DNA of 64,000 nt from Paenibacillus sp. RC67 (GCF_030020805.1 NZ_CP125098.1:7262501-7326500); one strand, 5' to 3'. Shown: positions 17,166 through 26,157, counted from the first letter of the stretch. Notes: generated by a model not told the origin, from the sequence alone. Numbers and translations: made by a program.

Positions 17166-18146
17166 ATGAGGTTCAAATGGTTTCAAACTAAGCTGACGTT
17201 CGTCATCATTCCCGAGGCGAATGAAAGTGTAATGAGAGTGAAAATGTCCCGCGCGGTTGTATACTCTGCTTTGCTTGCCGTCCTTCTATTAACAGGAACC
17301 GCAGCGTATGTGTATGTCATTCATTTCCATACTGTTGTGGCCACTCAGATGACGGAGACCAAACAGCAGGCGCACACAAGCCGACTGGAGCAGGATTTAA
17401 CGAATAAAAACAAAGCGATCGAGCAGCTGCAGCATGAAATTTTCCAGCTCTCCAAGCAGGCGTCCGAAGTACGCACCAAAGTCGACGAAATGAAACAGCT
17501 CGAGAGTGAGCTAAAAAAGCTGACTCCTCTGGGCAGCGCCGCTTCCTTGGAGACTGCCCGGGAAGCGGCGGCGGTTGTAGTTGAAGGAGGCATGGGCGGA
17601 CCAGCGCACCCTGTAACGATTTCACAGATGAGAACGCTCACGAAACAAACCCGGGAGCGTTACACCACTCTGCATCAGGAAATCAACGAGCTGAAGAAGC
17701 TATGGGCAGAGTCCAGGCAGACGCTGCTGGAGAAACGGGAGCTAGCTCTGCGGACACCCGGACTTTGGCCCACCAACTCGCATACCGTGACTTCCCCTTT
17801 CGGGTACCGCAAGGACCCTATAACGAGCAAGCTGAGCTTTCACCGTGGAATCGATATCGCCGGCAAAATGAACGACCCTGTCCTTGCCTCCGCTAAAGGT
17901 ACTGCGGTAACCGTAGGGTACGACAAGTTTCACGGTCACCATATAGTACTGGAGCATGGAGGTGGGCTGCGAACCTGGTATATGCATTTAAATGAAGCAC
18001 TTGTACAGCAGGGAGATCCGGTTGCACAGGGGCAGCAGATCGGCAAGCTTGGTACGACCGGGCGAAGTACGGGACCTCACTTGCATTACGAAATACTACA
18101 GGACGGCAAAAGCACCGATCCTAAGCCTTATTTGCCTGGATTATAA
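17166..18146 (+). CDS. Membrane-anchored M23-family murein endopeptidase
   Basis: Cell wall hydrolase of 326 residues. One N-terminal transmembrane helix (residues about 34-54), a coiled coil of about 110 residues (LEQDLTNKNKAIEQLQHEI and following), then a C-terminal LytM/M23 domain. Zinc ligands are visible in HRGIDIAG and in the HLHYE motif, together with HGGGLRTWYMHL, so it should be catalytically active. The ATG has GAAAGGAG upstream; the long upstream frame is antisense to the neighbouring gene and was rejected. The next gene is a bactofilin; this pairing is widespread, and bactofilins are known to position M23 enzymes in several bacteria. Confidence 0.93.
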   Translation: MRFKWFQTKLTFVIIPEANESVMRVKMSRAVVYSALLAVLLLTGTAAYVYVIHFHTVVATQMTETKQQAHTSRLEQDLTNKNKAIEQLQHEIFQLSKQASEVRTKVDEMKQLESELKKLTPLGSAASLETAREAAAVVVEGGMGGPAHPVTISQMRTLTKQTRERYTTLHQEINELKKLWAESRQTLLEKRELALRTPGLWPTNSHTVTSPFGYRKDPITSKLSFHRGIDIAGKMNDPVLASAKGTAVTVGYDKFHGHHIVLEHGGGLRTWYMHLNEALVQQGDPVAQGQQIGKLGTTGRSTGPHLHYEILQDGKSTDPKPYLPGL

Positions 18147-18187
18147 TTCAATTCAAATATTCACTATTAATAGGAGGAGTTTATTCG

Positions 18188-18580
18188 ATGGCCATGTTGA
18201 ACAAAGCAAAGCCGCAGCGTCGTTCTGCAGGAACGGATACTTTAATCGGAGAAGGAACGTTATGGGAAGGAAGCTGCACTTCGGAAGCCGATATACGTAT
18301 TGAAGGCGAGGTCGTCGGTGATTTGCGAATTTCCGGTGAGGTCGTTATCGGGGAAAAAGGTATCGTGCGTTCGGAAATTACAGCGAAGGACGTTACGATA
18401 GCCGGAAGGCTGGAAGGTACGGTAAAAGCAGAAGGGATTGTTCGAATTACGGCCACAGGCAAGCTTATCGGCACTGTCCAAGCCGGATCATTGATTATTG
18501 AAAAGGGCGCTGTCTTCCAAGGAACAAGCCAGATGAACGATGGAGCCGAAGATAGGATTTTCCCATGTGCCGTGGTATAA
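18188..18580 (+). CDS. Bactofilin (polymer-forming cytoskeletal protein)
   Basis: 130 residues forming a beta-helix that polymerises without nucleotide. The repeating pattern of short strands is clear: ADIRIEGEVVGDLRISGEVVIGEKG, then KDVTIAGRLEGTVKAEG, then GKLIGTVQAGSLIIEKG. The starting segment TLIGEGTLWEGSCTSEADIRIEG is typical. AGGAGGAG lies upstream of the ATG. It follows the M23 gene by about 40 bases, probably in one transcript. Confidence 0.93.
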   Translation: MAMLNKAKPQRRSAGTDTLIGEGTLWEGSCTSEADIRIEGEVVGDLRISGEVVIGEKGIVRSEITAKDVTIAGRLEGTVKAEGIVRITATGKLIGTVQAGSLIIEKGAVFQGTSQMNDGAEDRIFPCAVV

Positions 18581-18692
18581 TGAGGCTTACTTAGCGGCTT
18601 CGCTCATTTATTGTACGAAGTCTGCTAGGCTCAGACCTGCATCGGCAGAGCCTGAATGACCTATTTATGATCACGGAAAACGGAGACCTTCT

Positions 18693-19439
18693 ATGAACAA
18701 ACAAACAATCCTTTTCGATATGGATGATACACTGCTTTACTGTAATAAGTTTTTCGACCTGGTAGTCGAGCAGTTCTCCGACTTAATGGAAATGTGGTTC
18801 CATTCGTTCCACATCCCAATGGATGAAATCAAAAAAAAGCAGGCCGATATCGACCTGCAGCGCGTGGAGCAATCGGGCTTCGCACCCGATCACTTTCCTC
18901 AGTCGTTTATTGATACCTATGAGTTCTACTCCGAAATGACGGGAAGATTGAAAAGTGAGGCAGAGATTCTACAGCTGATGGAGCTGGGCCGTTCCGTATA
19001 CGGTCACGACATTGAGCCTTATCCTTTCATGTATGAAACGTTAACCAGGTTAACGGAGGAAGGACACGAGTTGCATCTGTATACAGGCGGCGAGCCGCAG
19101 GTTCAAATGCGCAAAGTGACAGAAGCTGGTCTGGAGCGCTTTTTCGCCGATCGTATTCACATTACACGGCATAAAACGACCGAATATCTGGAATCCATTA
19201 TCCGCAATAACCAGCTTGATCGCAAAGTTACCTGGATGATCGGCAATTCGCTTCGTACGGACATTACCCCTGCGTTGAAAAACGGGATTCATGCGATCTT
19301 TATGCCTGCTCTTCAGGAATGGGCGTTCAACAACGTGAAGATAGATACGGAGCCGCAAGGCGCGTTTCTTACCTTGTCTTCCCTTGCTGAAATACCTGAT
19401 GCGATCCGCGGCTATTTGGAAAACGCAGCGACTGGTTAA
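18693..19439 (+). CDS. HAD-superfamily hydrolase (phosphatase)
   Basis: 248 residues. HAD motif I FDMDDTLL places the nucleophile at Asp9 and the acid/base at Asp11; motif II is in LYTGGE, motif III the Lys in RHKTTEY, motif IV GNSLRTDITPA. The cap is an all-helical C1 type insertion after motif I, as in phosphoglycolate phosphatase-like enzymes. GGAG precedes the ATG. The substrate cannot be told from sequence. It stands alone downstream of the bactofilin. Confidence 0.88.
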   Translation: MNKQTILFDMDDTLLYCNKFFDLVVEQFSDLMEMWFHSFHIPMDEIKKKQADIDLQRVEQSGFAPDHFPQSFIDTYEFYSEMTGRLKSEAEILQLMELGRSVYGHDIEPYPFMYETLTRLTEEGHELHLYTGGEPQVQMRKVTEAGLERFFADRIHITRHKTTEYLESIIRNNQLDRKVTWMIGNSLRTDITPALKNGIHAIFMPALQEWAFNNVKIDTEPQGAFLTLSSLAEIPDAIRGYLENAATG

Positions 19440-19628
19440 AGCTGTCTCACAACGAGCCGACTCCGGAAGTAAAATCGACGTCAGCGTCAGCTTCGTTCTT
19501 TTCGGTGCAGGATCATTAGCCATCACTTCCGCAATGGCTTCTCCCAGCTTGCGGAGCAGAGCCCGCACCTCTTCATCCGATGTGAAAAATCTGGCCTGTC
19601 GATAAGCGACAAGGTCTTTTTTTTTCAA
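19050..19628 (-). CDS. Doubtful ORF, plausible only in its first 60 codons
   Basis: The frame starts at a TTG 15 bases after the DUF4173 stop, with only a weak AAAGAGA site. The first 60 residues (KKDLVAYRQARFFTSDEEVRALL and onward) look like real protein, with amphipathic helices and no low complexity, and they fill a gap that otherwise holds no gene. The remaining two thirds are antisense to the HAD gene and look like noise. Either a short gene has lost its stop through a frameshift or the whole frame is chance. Confidence 0.25.
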   Translation of the reverse strand: MKKKDLVAYRQARFFTSDEEVRALLRKLGEAIAEVMANDPAPKRTKLTLTSILLPESARCETALTSRCVFQIAADRIRYFSKGRQGKKRALRLRIYLHVVERPFLKSRHKDRMNPVFQRRGNVRTKRIADHPGNFAIKLVIADNGFQIFGRFMPCNVNTIGEKALQTSFCHFAHLNLRLAACIQMQLVSFLR

Positions 19629-19643
19629 ATCAATGGAATCTCT

Positions 19644-21173
19644 TTATTTGGAAAGGTTCAACGCTTCAATGGCTCTGCGCTTGGACCAATTATACTCCGT
19701 CCAGGAGGCGGGCTTATCGGCTTCCAAACGTTCCTTCATTCCTTGAAGCACCTCCGTCGTCTGCTGCAGCTCAGGATATTTTTGCTGAAGCTCTAGTAAA
19801 TAAGGGACTACCTCCAAGCTAAGAGAGCCCAAGTAAGCAACATCGATTTTCCCTGTCGTCTCATATCGCTGCATATTGTTGGACGCTACTACGGCATCCA
19901 CCTGGATGTAGTTTAATACAATATAAGCAGAAATGGCTGCTATAGCATAGGGCTGAAGTAAGCGAAAGCTGTCGTTCCATAGCTTATATAGGGCGATAGC
20001 AAACAACAGAACCAAAAACAGCATGAAGGCATGAACAAGCACCCTCGTCACCGTATAGCCGTAAGCCAACTCATACATCGATAACCGGAAAAAGGCGGAA
20101 CACAGCATCACACCCGTGCATCCAACCAGCATAGCCAGTAGTACGCGAAGAAAACGATCCATCGGTCGGATCGACCGATCGACCACATGAAGGGTGATCA
20201 TCAGCAGCGAAAAATTGATCATAGTCACGACAACCAGCTCAGCGAAGCCGCGCCGCGCATACTCTGCGTAAGTAACTCCATCTGGAAGTACAGCCGATCC
20301 ACCGGCAAAAAAATAAGAGAACTGCACTATTGCAAACAGTACATAGACCGCATTCAACAAAATTAAGATCGTTGCCATGATGGTGGCATCCATGCGAAGG
20401 GGCTTAGCGTAAGGTACCGGATACCCCGGGTCCCATCCCTCCCCAGCTTCCCCTGTTAAGGAGGGCTGTACATTTGAAGTCATTCTTGTCTTTGGATAGA
20501 GCAGACCCCATACGTAAACGAACAGCGCTACCGTGATAACGACGATCCAACCCGCTTTGAACGCTAAAGACCCCAAATGAATATCTTCAAATAACGTCGG
20601 AAATTTGGAGAGCGTACGGTCAAACATCGTATCCGCTGAAGCGAGCAGAGACCCCACCAGCAGAAGAAGTGGAAGGGATAGGGTCACACCGGCCATTACC
20701 TTCCACACTTGCTGGGAGCGTTTTATTTTAATTTTTGAGGAAACCATCCTGACTATTGACTGTACTGGCAAAGGAACATAACGAATACTATGCACGAATA
20801 TTTGATCAAGAGCAGCCCATACGATGCTCAAATCAAACCATCGAGTATCTTTCCTCCGCATCATCCATGTCGTATGTACAATAATGAGACACGGAATCAC
20901 CAAGGTATTAAGCACTATAAACAGCTTATTAGTAAAAACTGCGTAAGTAAGCGAAAGCAGGCCGATTGGCAGTAAAAGCAGCCAGCTACGGAGTCTCCAC
21001 TCCTGACTCCCCTTTACCGACCAATAGTAATATAAGTAAAAGCAAAGCGTAAACAAAGGGTACGATAATCCCCATTCCTTATTGTAAAACAGCAGGTAAT
21101 GGATAATACCGCATACCAAAGCCCCCGCCAACACCGTCATTTCCTGTTTATTCAATGGATGGTTCGTCGTCAT
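19644..21173 (-). CDS. DUF4173-family polytopic membrane protein
   Basis: 509 residues with about 12 hydrophobic segments and a short C-terminal soluble tail. The central YAEYARRGFAELVVVTMINF segment and a pattern of paired helices are typical of the DUF4153/DUF4173 family, whose function is not known. GGAGG precedes the ATG at a long spacing. The upstream neighbour in the same direction is an unrecognised 140-residue protein, possibly in one operon. Confidence 0.8.
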   Translation of the reverse strand: MTTNHPLNKQEMTVLAGALVCGIIHYLLFYNKEWGLSYPLFTLCFYLYYYWSVKGSQEWRLRSWLLLLPIGLLSLTYAVFTNKLFIVLNTLVIPCLIIVHTTWMMRRKDTRWFDLSIVWAALDQIFVHSIRYVPLPVQSIVRMVSSKIKIKRSQQVWKVMAGVTLSLPLLLLVGSLLASADTMFDRTLSKFPTLFEDIHLGSLAFKAGWIVVITVALFVYVWGLLYPKTRMTSNVQPSLTGEAGEGWDPGYPVPYAKPLRMDATIMATILILLNAVYVLFAIVQFSYFFAGGSAVLPDGVTYAEYARRGFAELVVVTMINFSLLMITLHVVDRSIRPMDRFLRVLLAMLVGCTGVMLCSAFFRLSMYELAYGYTVTRVLVHAFMLFLVLLFAIALYKLWNDSFRLLQPYAIAAISAYIVLNYIQVDAVVASNNMQRYETTGKIDVAYLGSLSLEVVPYLLELQQKYPELQQTTEVLQGMKERLEADKPASWTEYNWSKRRAIEALNLSK

Positions 21174-21212
21174 AGTTTTCGACAGCCTCCGAAAAGTAAA
21201 ATTTCCTATTTT

Positions 21213-21635
21213 TTAGTGAAACCATTGCTCCAAAGATTGCGCTCTCCCGCCTACATAGTCGATAAAGGAAGAAGCTTTCGCCCGCAGCGCTCTCAACTCG
21301 TTGTCCTGCAGCTCCAGGTTAACCGTTAAGGTTGAAATAACCAAACACATCTGCAGCAGCCCATGATACGTATCGGGTACAGTCTCTAACGCTTTGGCTA
21401 CAACGTCCTGTTCAGTGGCAAGCCAGTGCGCCTGCTCCACTGTGGCTGTGAGCGATGGATTTCCCTTCTGCTCCAATTCCACATTTATACCTGCTAAACC
21501 AGCGTAAAATAGAACGATTCTCGCAGTCTCTTCCATCGTTTCATGCTCGATAGCGATCTGCGACTCTTTAATAAACTGCTCTGTCCAATGCACCTGTAAC
21601 AGGCGGTTTTCCGCCAAGGGACTCAACATATTCAC
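21213..21635 (-). CDS. Hypothetical helical protein
   Basis: 140 residues, GTG start with AGGAGG seven bases upstream. Mostly alpha-helical by composition, with acidic segments and no membrane helix or signal. Not recognised. It lies 39 bases before the DUF4173 gene in the same direction, so co-transcription is likely. Confidence 0.65.
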   Translation of the reverse strand: MNMLSPLAENRLLQVHWTEQFIKESQIAIEHETMEETARIVLFYAGLAGINVELEQKGNPSLTATVEQAHWLATEQDVVAKALETVPDTYHGLLQMCLVISTLTVNLELQDNELRALRAKASSFIDYVGGRAQSLEQWFH

Positions 21636-21843
21636 TATGTAACCTCCTTAGGAAAGCTGCTCATTGTCGGGTGCGGCTTTCTTTTTTTATTGTAGGCTGT
21701 AAAATAGGAATAAAAAGCGCAAGTTTGCATTTGGAAATTTCCTGTTTTTGATTCCAATAAACGGTTATGCTTATATCAGATAAAATGAAATGCTCAGGTA
21801 GTTACAAAACCTGCAAAGACTTGAAATTTTGCTTGATACTCCA

Positions 21844-21953
21844 GTGCGGTATGTCCCTCCAGCCGCTGTTGAAACTCATGAATTTGATCAAAATTAGAGG
21901 TGGATTCATGAGTTTCAAAGGCGGACGTAAACTCTTCCGAGGGCATACCACAC
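21844..21953. repeat. Long imperfect inverted repeat upstream of the SgrR-like gene
   Basis: A perfect 15-base inner stem TTGAAACTCATGAAT/ATTCATGAGTTTCAA with a 20-base loop is extended outward by an imperfect stem ending in GTGCGGTATGTCCCTC/GAGGGCATACCACAC. The arms differ by small gaps, as in a decayed palindrome. It lies in a 500-base region without a convincing gene; an open frame through it and through the tandem repeats is probably not coding. Confidence 0.7.
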
Positions 21954-22000
21954 CTACCTATCTAGCCTATTTCCCGAATAGCAGTTTTCTCAATATCCAA

Positions 22001-22124
22001 TTGCTTCGCAAACTCAGCCCATGCTTTCGAAGTAAGTTTGCATCGCAAACTCGGCCATGCTTTCGAAGTAAGTTTGCTTCGCAAACTCGGCCATGCTTTC
22101 GAAGTAAGTTTGCTTCGCAAACTC
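22001..22124. repeat. 36-bp tandem repeat, about 3.4 copies
   Basis: The unit starts TTGCTTCGCAAACTCGGCCA and ends with TGCTTTCGAAGTAAGT. Copy one carries an extra C and a G-to-A change, copy two one T-to-A change, copy three matches the unit and copy four is cut short after 15 bases. Each junction forms a small hairpin AGTTTGC-TTC-GCAAACT and each unit holds the palindrome TTCGAA. The repeat ends about 15 bases before the start codon of the SgrR-like gene. Confidence 0.9.
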
Positions 22125-22139
22125 TAAAGAGGTGAAACC

Positions 22140-23936
22140 ATGAAACTAGCCAGTCATTACATACGATTACGCGAAAAGCTGCCGCATGTCGGCGAACAGC
22201 AGGAGCAGGACATCCTGCTGGATGATATTGCAGCGATCCTGGACTGCACCCACCGTAACGCCGCCATCATTCTCAAAAAAATGAATAGCGAGGGATGGCT
22301 CCAGTGGCTCCCCAAACGAGGGAGAGGCAACCGCTCCACTCTGCTGTTCCTGACGCCTACGGAGGACGTCATTCTGTTGCTCGCTAAAGAGCTGGTGGAA
22401 CGGAAAGATCTTCACGGCGCTCTGGAGCAAATGAATGTGTCCTCCATTCCGGACTCGTTGAAGGATCATTTTCACAGCTGGCTTAACGGCCACTTCGGGT
22501 ACAGCAGTGAAGTGCGCGATAGCAAACGGTTCGATACGCTCCGCTTCCCGTTGACCCAGCCGGTCCAATCGCTGGACCCTGCTTTTACGAATTTCTCGAC
22601 CGAAGGACATCTGATCAACCAGTTATTCGACAGCCTAGTTCGCTACAACCGGCTAACCCAAACCATCGAGCCGCATTTGGCTCATGCATGGGAGTCGAGC
22701 GCAGACCGTTCGGCCTGGACCTTCTATTTACGCAAAGGCGTGCTATTCCATCACGGCAAAGAGCTGGCTGCCGAAGACATTCGCTATACGCTGGAACGGT
22801 TGAAGCATTCCGAGGCCCGCTCTTTATATCGCTGGGTGTACCGGCAAATCGAACGGATCGATATTATCGATCCTTTGACGCTGACTGTCTATTTGACAGA
22901 GCCGAATGAGCTGTTCCTTCAATTTATGAGCACGAACCGAGCTTCCATCATTCCGAAGGATGCCTATGCCGGTTATGAATCCGAGAAGGAAGGAAAAGAA
23001 GCCTTCGCGCGCACTCCCATCGGCACAGGTCCCTTTAAGCTGACCTACCTCGATGATTCGATGTGCGTGCTGGATGCATTCCCGACCTATTTTCAAGGAC
23101 GGGCCCATCTGGATCGTGTAGAGCTGTGGCATGTGCCGGACATGCAGCAGCAGGATCGGTATCGGACGCTGGAGAGCTTCCAAATCATTCACAATTATCG
23201 GATGCCGGATGAAGCTGAGAGCCCATGGCATCAAGTTCAGCAGCAGGGCACGACCTGCAAATTCGTCACGTTCAACCTGCTTAAGCAAGGTCCGCTCAAG
23301 GACCCGGCGATTCGCGAGGCGGTGTACGCTGCTTTAGATCAGCGCAAGATGCTGGAGCTGCTCGATGGCGATGCTCTCTACGCCGCAGACAGCTTTATCC
23401 GGCATACTGCTATCGATCCTCCTGCGTCTGATCTAGCGCATGTCCGCAGTCTCGTCAAGCAGTCGGGGTATGCGGGAGAACGCATTACTTTATGCACGAT
23501 CACGCATTATGAACGGGATGCCTTATTCGTTCAAACGCTTCTGCGGGAGGCAGGTCTGGCCGTAGAGCTGTCTTTGCTGCCTGTTGAAGAATTCAAGGGC
23601 GAACGCCGTTTGCAGGCAGACATGCTCCTCTTCTCGATCATGCTCGATAATGACACAGAGCTAAGGCTCATCGATTTGTATAAAAGCATGCAAAACCATC
23701 TGGAGCCCGCTTGCAAAGCCGCAGTCGACCAATTCATTGCAGCTGCGCTGCGGGAGCCTCATCGTGAAGGACGGGCCGGTCTGCTGCAAAGCATAGAAAG
23801 ACGACTGCGTGATGAGCATGTGCTGCAGTGGCTGTATTTTAAACGACTCAAAACGATCTATCATTCATCCGTCAAAGGAATATCGCTGGACTCTCTGGAT
23901 TGGGTGCAATTCAAGAACATCTGGTATAAGCCGTAA
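22140..23936 (+). CDS. SgrR-family transcriptional regulator with solute-binding domain
   Basis: 598 residues. The N-terminal winged-helix domain (about residues 1-110, with DDIAAILDCTHRNAAIILKKM and GWLQWLPKRGRGNRS) matches the SgrR_N type. A C-terminal periplasmic-binding-like SBP_bac_5 domain follows (RFPLTQPVQSLDPAF, WTFYLRKGVLFHHGKELAAEDI, GTGPFKL). There is no signal peptide, so the binding domain works inside the cell as a sensor. E. coli SgrR activates the sugar-phosphate stress response. GAGGTGA precedes the ATG. No transporter is adjacent; the next gene is glmS in the same direction, separated by its own promoter. Confidence 0.9.
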   Translation: MKLASHYIRLREKLPHVGEQQEQDILLDDIAAILDCTHRNAAIILKKMNSEGWLQWLPKRGRGNRSTLLFLTPTEDVILLLAKELVERKDLHGALEQMNVSSIPDSLKDHFHSWLNGHFGYSSEVRDSKRFDTLRFPLTQPVQSLDPAFTNFSTEGHLINQLFDSLVRYNRLTQTIEPHLAHAWESSADRSAWTFYLRKGVLFHHGKELAAEDIRYTLERLKHSEARSLYRWVYRQIERIDIIDPLTLTVYLTEPNELFLQFMSTNRASIIPKDAYAGYESEKEGKEAFARTPIGTGPFKLTYLDDSMCVLDAFPTYFQGRAHLDRVELWHVPDMQQQDRYRTLESFQIIHNYRMPDEAESPWHQVQQQGTTCKFVTFNLLKQGPLKDPAIREAVYAALDQRKMLELLDGDALYAADSFIRHTAIDPPASDLAHVRSLVKQSGYAGERITLCTITHYERDALFVQTLLREAGLAVELSLLPVEEFKGERRLQADMLLFSIMLDNDTELRLIDLYKSMQNHLEPACKAAVDQFIAAALREPHREGRAGLLQSIERRLRDEHVLQWLYFKRLKTIYHSSVKGISLDSLDWVQFKNIWYKP

Positions 23937-24076
23937 TCAGAGAGCACAATTTCTGAACAAGCCTATAGTTCTGTATCCTCCCTATCCTCTCAAGTTAGGC
24001 TTGGCCTGACTATCCTCTACAAAGAACAACGAATGGTTAATTTTTAGAGGATCATGTTGAATTTTCTTGTAGATTG

Positions 24077-24170
24077 TTCGTTAAAACGAAAAATAACCTG
24101 ATTTCAGAGTTGATTTTGCTAGATAATCAGGTATACTTAAAATTATTATTCGTTATAGAGAACAAACGAA
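24077..24170 (+). promoter_or_regulatory. glmS promoter region with repeated dyads, no glmS ribozyme seen
   Basis: TTGATT (24110), 16 bases, TATACT (24132) form a reasonable sigma-A promoter. ACCTGATT/AATCAGGT (24096-24103 and 24125-24132) brackets the -35 and spacer. The half-site TTCGTT/AACGAA occurs twice as a dyad, at 24077-24090 (two-base centre) and 24149-24170. The last lies in the transcript start region. The conserved glmS ribozyme core cannot be found in the 280-base gap. Confidence 0.45.
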
Positions 24171-24215
24171 ATTTACAGGTTTTAGCTTAAATGAGAACAG
24201 GGAGGAATCCGAACC

Positions 24216-26045
24216 ATGTGTGGTATTGTCGGGTACATCGGCAGCAGAGATTCACAGCCGATTTTGTTGGAAGGATTAAAAAAATTAGAGTATCGAGGGT
24301 ATGATTCAGCCGGACTAGCGGTGCATACTTCAGAAGGGCTTCATATTCGCAAAACAAAAGGAAGAATTCAAGAGCTGGAATCCCGCCTTGAGCATCAGCC
24401 GCTGATCGGCTTTGCTGGCATCGGCCACACTCGCTGGGCCACTCATGGCAGGCCTTCCGACGTCAATTCGCATCCTCACGCCGATAACCGTATGAAAATA
24501 TCCGTGGTTCATAATGGCATTATTGAAAATCATCAGCAGCTAAAAGAAGAGCTGGAGCAGCTTGGGCATGTTTTTTTGTCGGAAACCGATACGGAAGTTA
24601 TAAGTCATCTCATTGCCCAATATTACAAAGACAATTTGGTTCATGCCGTTCAACAAGCGGTAAGCCGCATTCGCGGAGCCTACGCCATCGTCGTATTGTC
24701 CGAGCATGAGCCGGATAAGCTGATCGCCGTCCGCTGGGCCAGCCCATTAATTATCGGTGTCGGTGAAGGCGAAAACTTCATCGGATCGGACATCCCCGCT
24801 ATTCTCGAATATACACGAGATGTGTACATTCTAGGTGATGGTGAGATGGCGGTCATTTCGCGGGATACCGTAGAACTAATGACCCTCGAAGGAAACTTTA
24901 TCGCCAAGCAGTTGTTCCGCATCGATTGGGATATCATGATGGCGGAAAAAGGCGGCTATGACCATTTCATGCTCAAAGAAATTTACGAGCAGCCCCGTGC
25001 CTATCGGGACACAATGCGCAGCCGGATTGAGGATAACGGTCACAGTGTTTCCCTACCTGAAGTACAAATCACACCCGAACGATTGAAGCTGATCAGCCAT
25101 ATCCACATGGTGGCTTGCGGAACTGCTTATCATGCAGCATTAGTCGGGAAGGCCGTCATCGAGCGGTTAACTCGCATTCCAGTTGAGGTTGACGTCGCTT
25201 CTGAATATCGCTATCGGCAGCCCGTGATCCGTGACAACACTTTGGTTATCGTGGTCAGCCAATCAGGCGAAACAGCGGATACGCTTGCCGCGATGCGTGA
25301 AGCGAAGCAGTGCGGAGCTCAAGTGCTCGCGATCACGAACGTCGTCGGAAGCTCCGTTGCTAGAGAAGCCGACCATGTTATTTTCACATGGGCCGGACCG
25401 GAAATCGCCGTAGCCTCCACAAAGGCCTACACTTCTCAATTAATTGCCTTCTACCTGCTGACGCTCTATGTGTCCCAAACCATGAACACGGTGGACGTCC
25501 AAGAACGAAAAGAGCTGCTGGACATGCTGAAGCAGCTCCCCGAGCAGGTTGAAGCAATGCTGGAGCAAACCGAGCCTATCATTCAAACAGCCAAGCAAAT
25601 CGCCGTCCATGATGATCTGTATTTTATCGGCCGTGGACTTGACGCGATGGTAGCACAGGAAGCTTCGCTTAAGCTGAAGGAAATTTCCTATATTCATTCG
25701 GAAGCTTACCCCGCCGGGGAGCTGAAGCATGGGTCGCTGGCCTTGATTGAAGAAGGCACACCCGTGATTGCTATCGCAACACAAGAAGCATTGCTCGAAA
25801 AAACGATCAGCAATATGAAGGAAGTCAAAGCTCGCGGAGCCCATGTCATCGCGGTTGCAATGGAAGGAAATACGGAGATCATCAAAGCTGCCGATGAAGT
25901 TCTCTACATCCCGCGCACTCATGCATTGCTGACACCTGTACTGTCGGTCATTCCACTGCAGATGCTTGCCTATTATGCTGCCTTGACGCGAGGTAATGAC
26001 GTGGACAAGCCGAGAAATTTGGCCAAAAGTGTAACGGTTGAATAG
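24216..26045 (+). CDS. glmS: Glutamine-fructose-6-phosphate aminotransferase (isomerizing) GlmS
   Basis: Makes glucosamine-6-phosphate from fructose-6-phosphate and glutamine, the entry to amino sugar and cell wall synthesis. 609 residues. The N-terminal glutaminase domain begins with the processed nucleophile in MCGIVGYIG; then GHTRWATHG, HNGIIEN and SDTE-type segments. Two SIS domains follow (VACGTAYHAALVGK, VSQSGETADTLAA, FIGRGLDAMVAQEASLKLKEISY) and the C-terminus is KPRNLAKSVTVE. A GGGAGGA site precedes the ATG. In most Firmicutes glmS has a self-cleaving ribozyme leader, which is not visible here, so this may be a second copy under another control. Confidence 0.96.
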   Translation: MCGIVGYIGSRDSQPILLEGLKKLEYRGYDSAGLAVHTSEGLHIRKTKGRIQELESRLEHQPLIGFAGIGHTRWATHGRPSDVNSHPHADNRMKISVVHNGIIENHQQLKEELEQLGHVFLSETDTEVISHLIAQYYKDNLVHAVQQAVSRIRGAYAIVVLSEHEPDKLIAVRWASPLIIGVGEGENFIGSDIPAILEYTRDVYILGDGEMAVISRDTVELMTLEGNFIAKQLFRIDWDIMMAEKGGYDHFMLKEIYEQPRAYRDTMRSRIEDNGHSVSLPEVQITPERLKLISHIHMVACGTAYHAALVGKAVIERLTRIPVEVDVASEYRYRQPVIRDNTLVIVVSQSGETADTLAAMREAKQCGAQVLAITNVVGSSVAREADHVIFTWAGPEIAVASTKAYTSQLIAFYLLTLYVSQTMNTVDVQERKELLDMLKQLPEQVEAMLEQTEPIIQTAKQIAVHDDLYFIGRGLDAMVAQEASLKLKEISYIHSEAYPAGELKHGSLALIEEGTPVIAIATQEALLEKTISNMKEVKARGAHVIAVAMEGNTEIIKAADEVLYIPRTHALLTPVLSVIPLQMLAYYAALTRGNDVDKPRNLAKSVTVE

Positions 26046-26069
26046 CGTTTGACTTCAATACCACCAAAC

Positions 26070-26118
26070 AGCGGTAGTCTTGGACGAGAAAGTAGAGTCC
26101 TAGACTACCGCTATTTTA
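26070..26118 (+). terminator. Terminator after glmS
   Basis: Long stem AGCGGTAGTCT/AGACTACCGCT with an inner GGAC/GTCC extension, followed by ATTTTATT. Confidence 0.8.
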
Positions 26119-26157
26119 TTGAGCTCTCGCAGCCTGTCCTTCCACAACCATATACAA

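Noticed and set aside
22001..22124. CRISPR array
   Set aside because: The 36-bp units are directly adjacent with no spacers between them, and there are no cas genes.
21767..22135. Open frame of 122 codons across the palindrome and tandem repeats
   Set aside because: Its C-terminal part is only the translated 36-bp repeat, and no ribosome binding site or family resemblance supports it.
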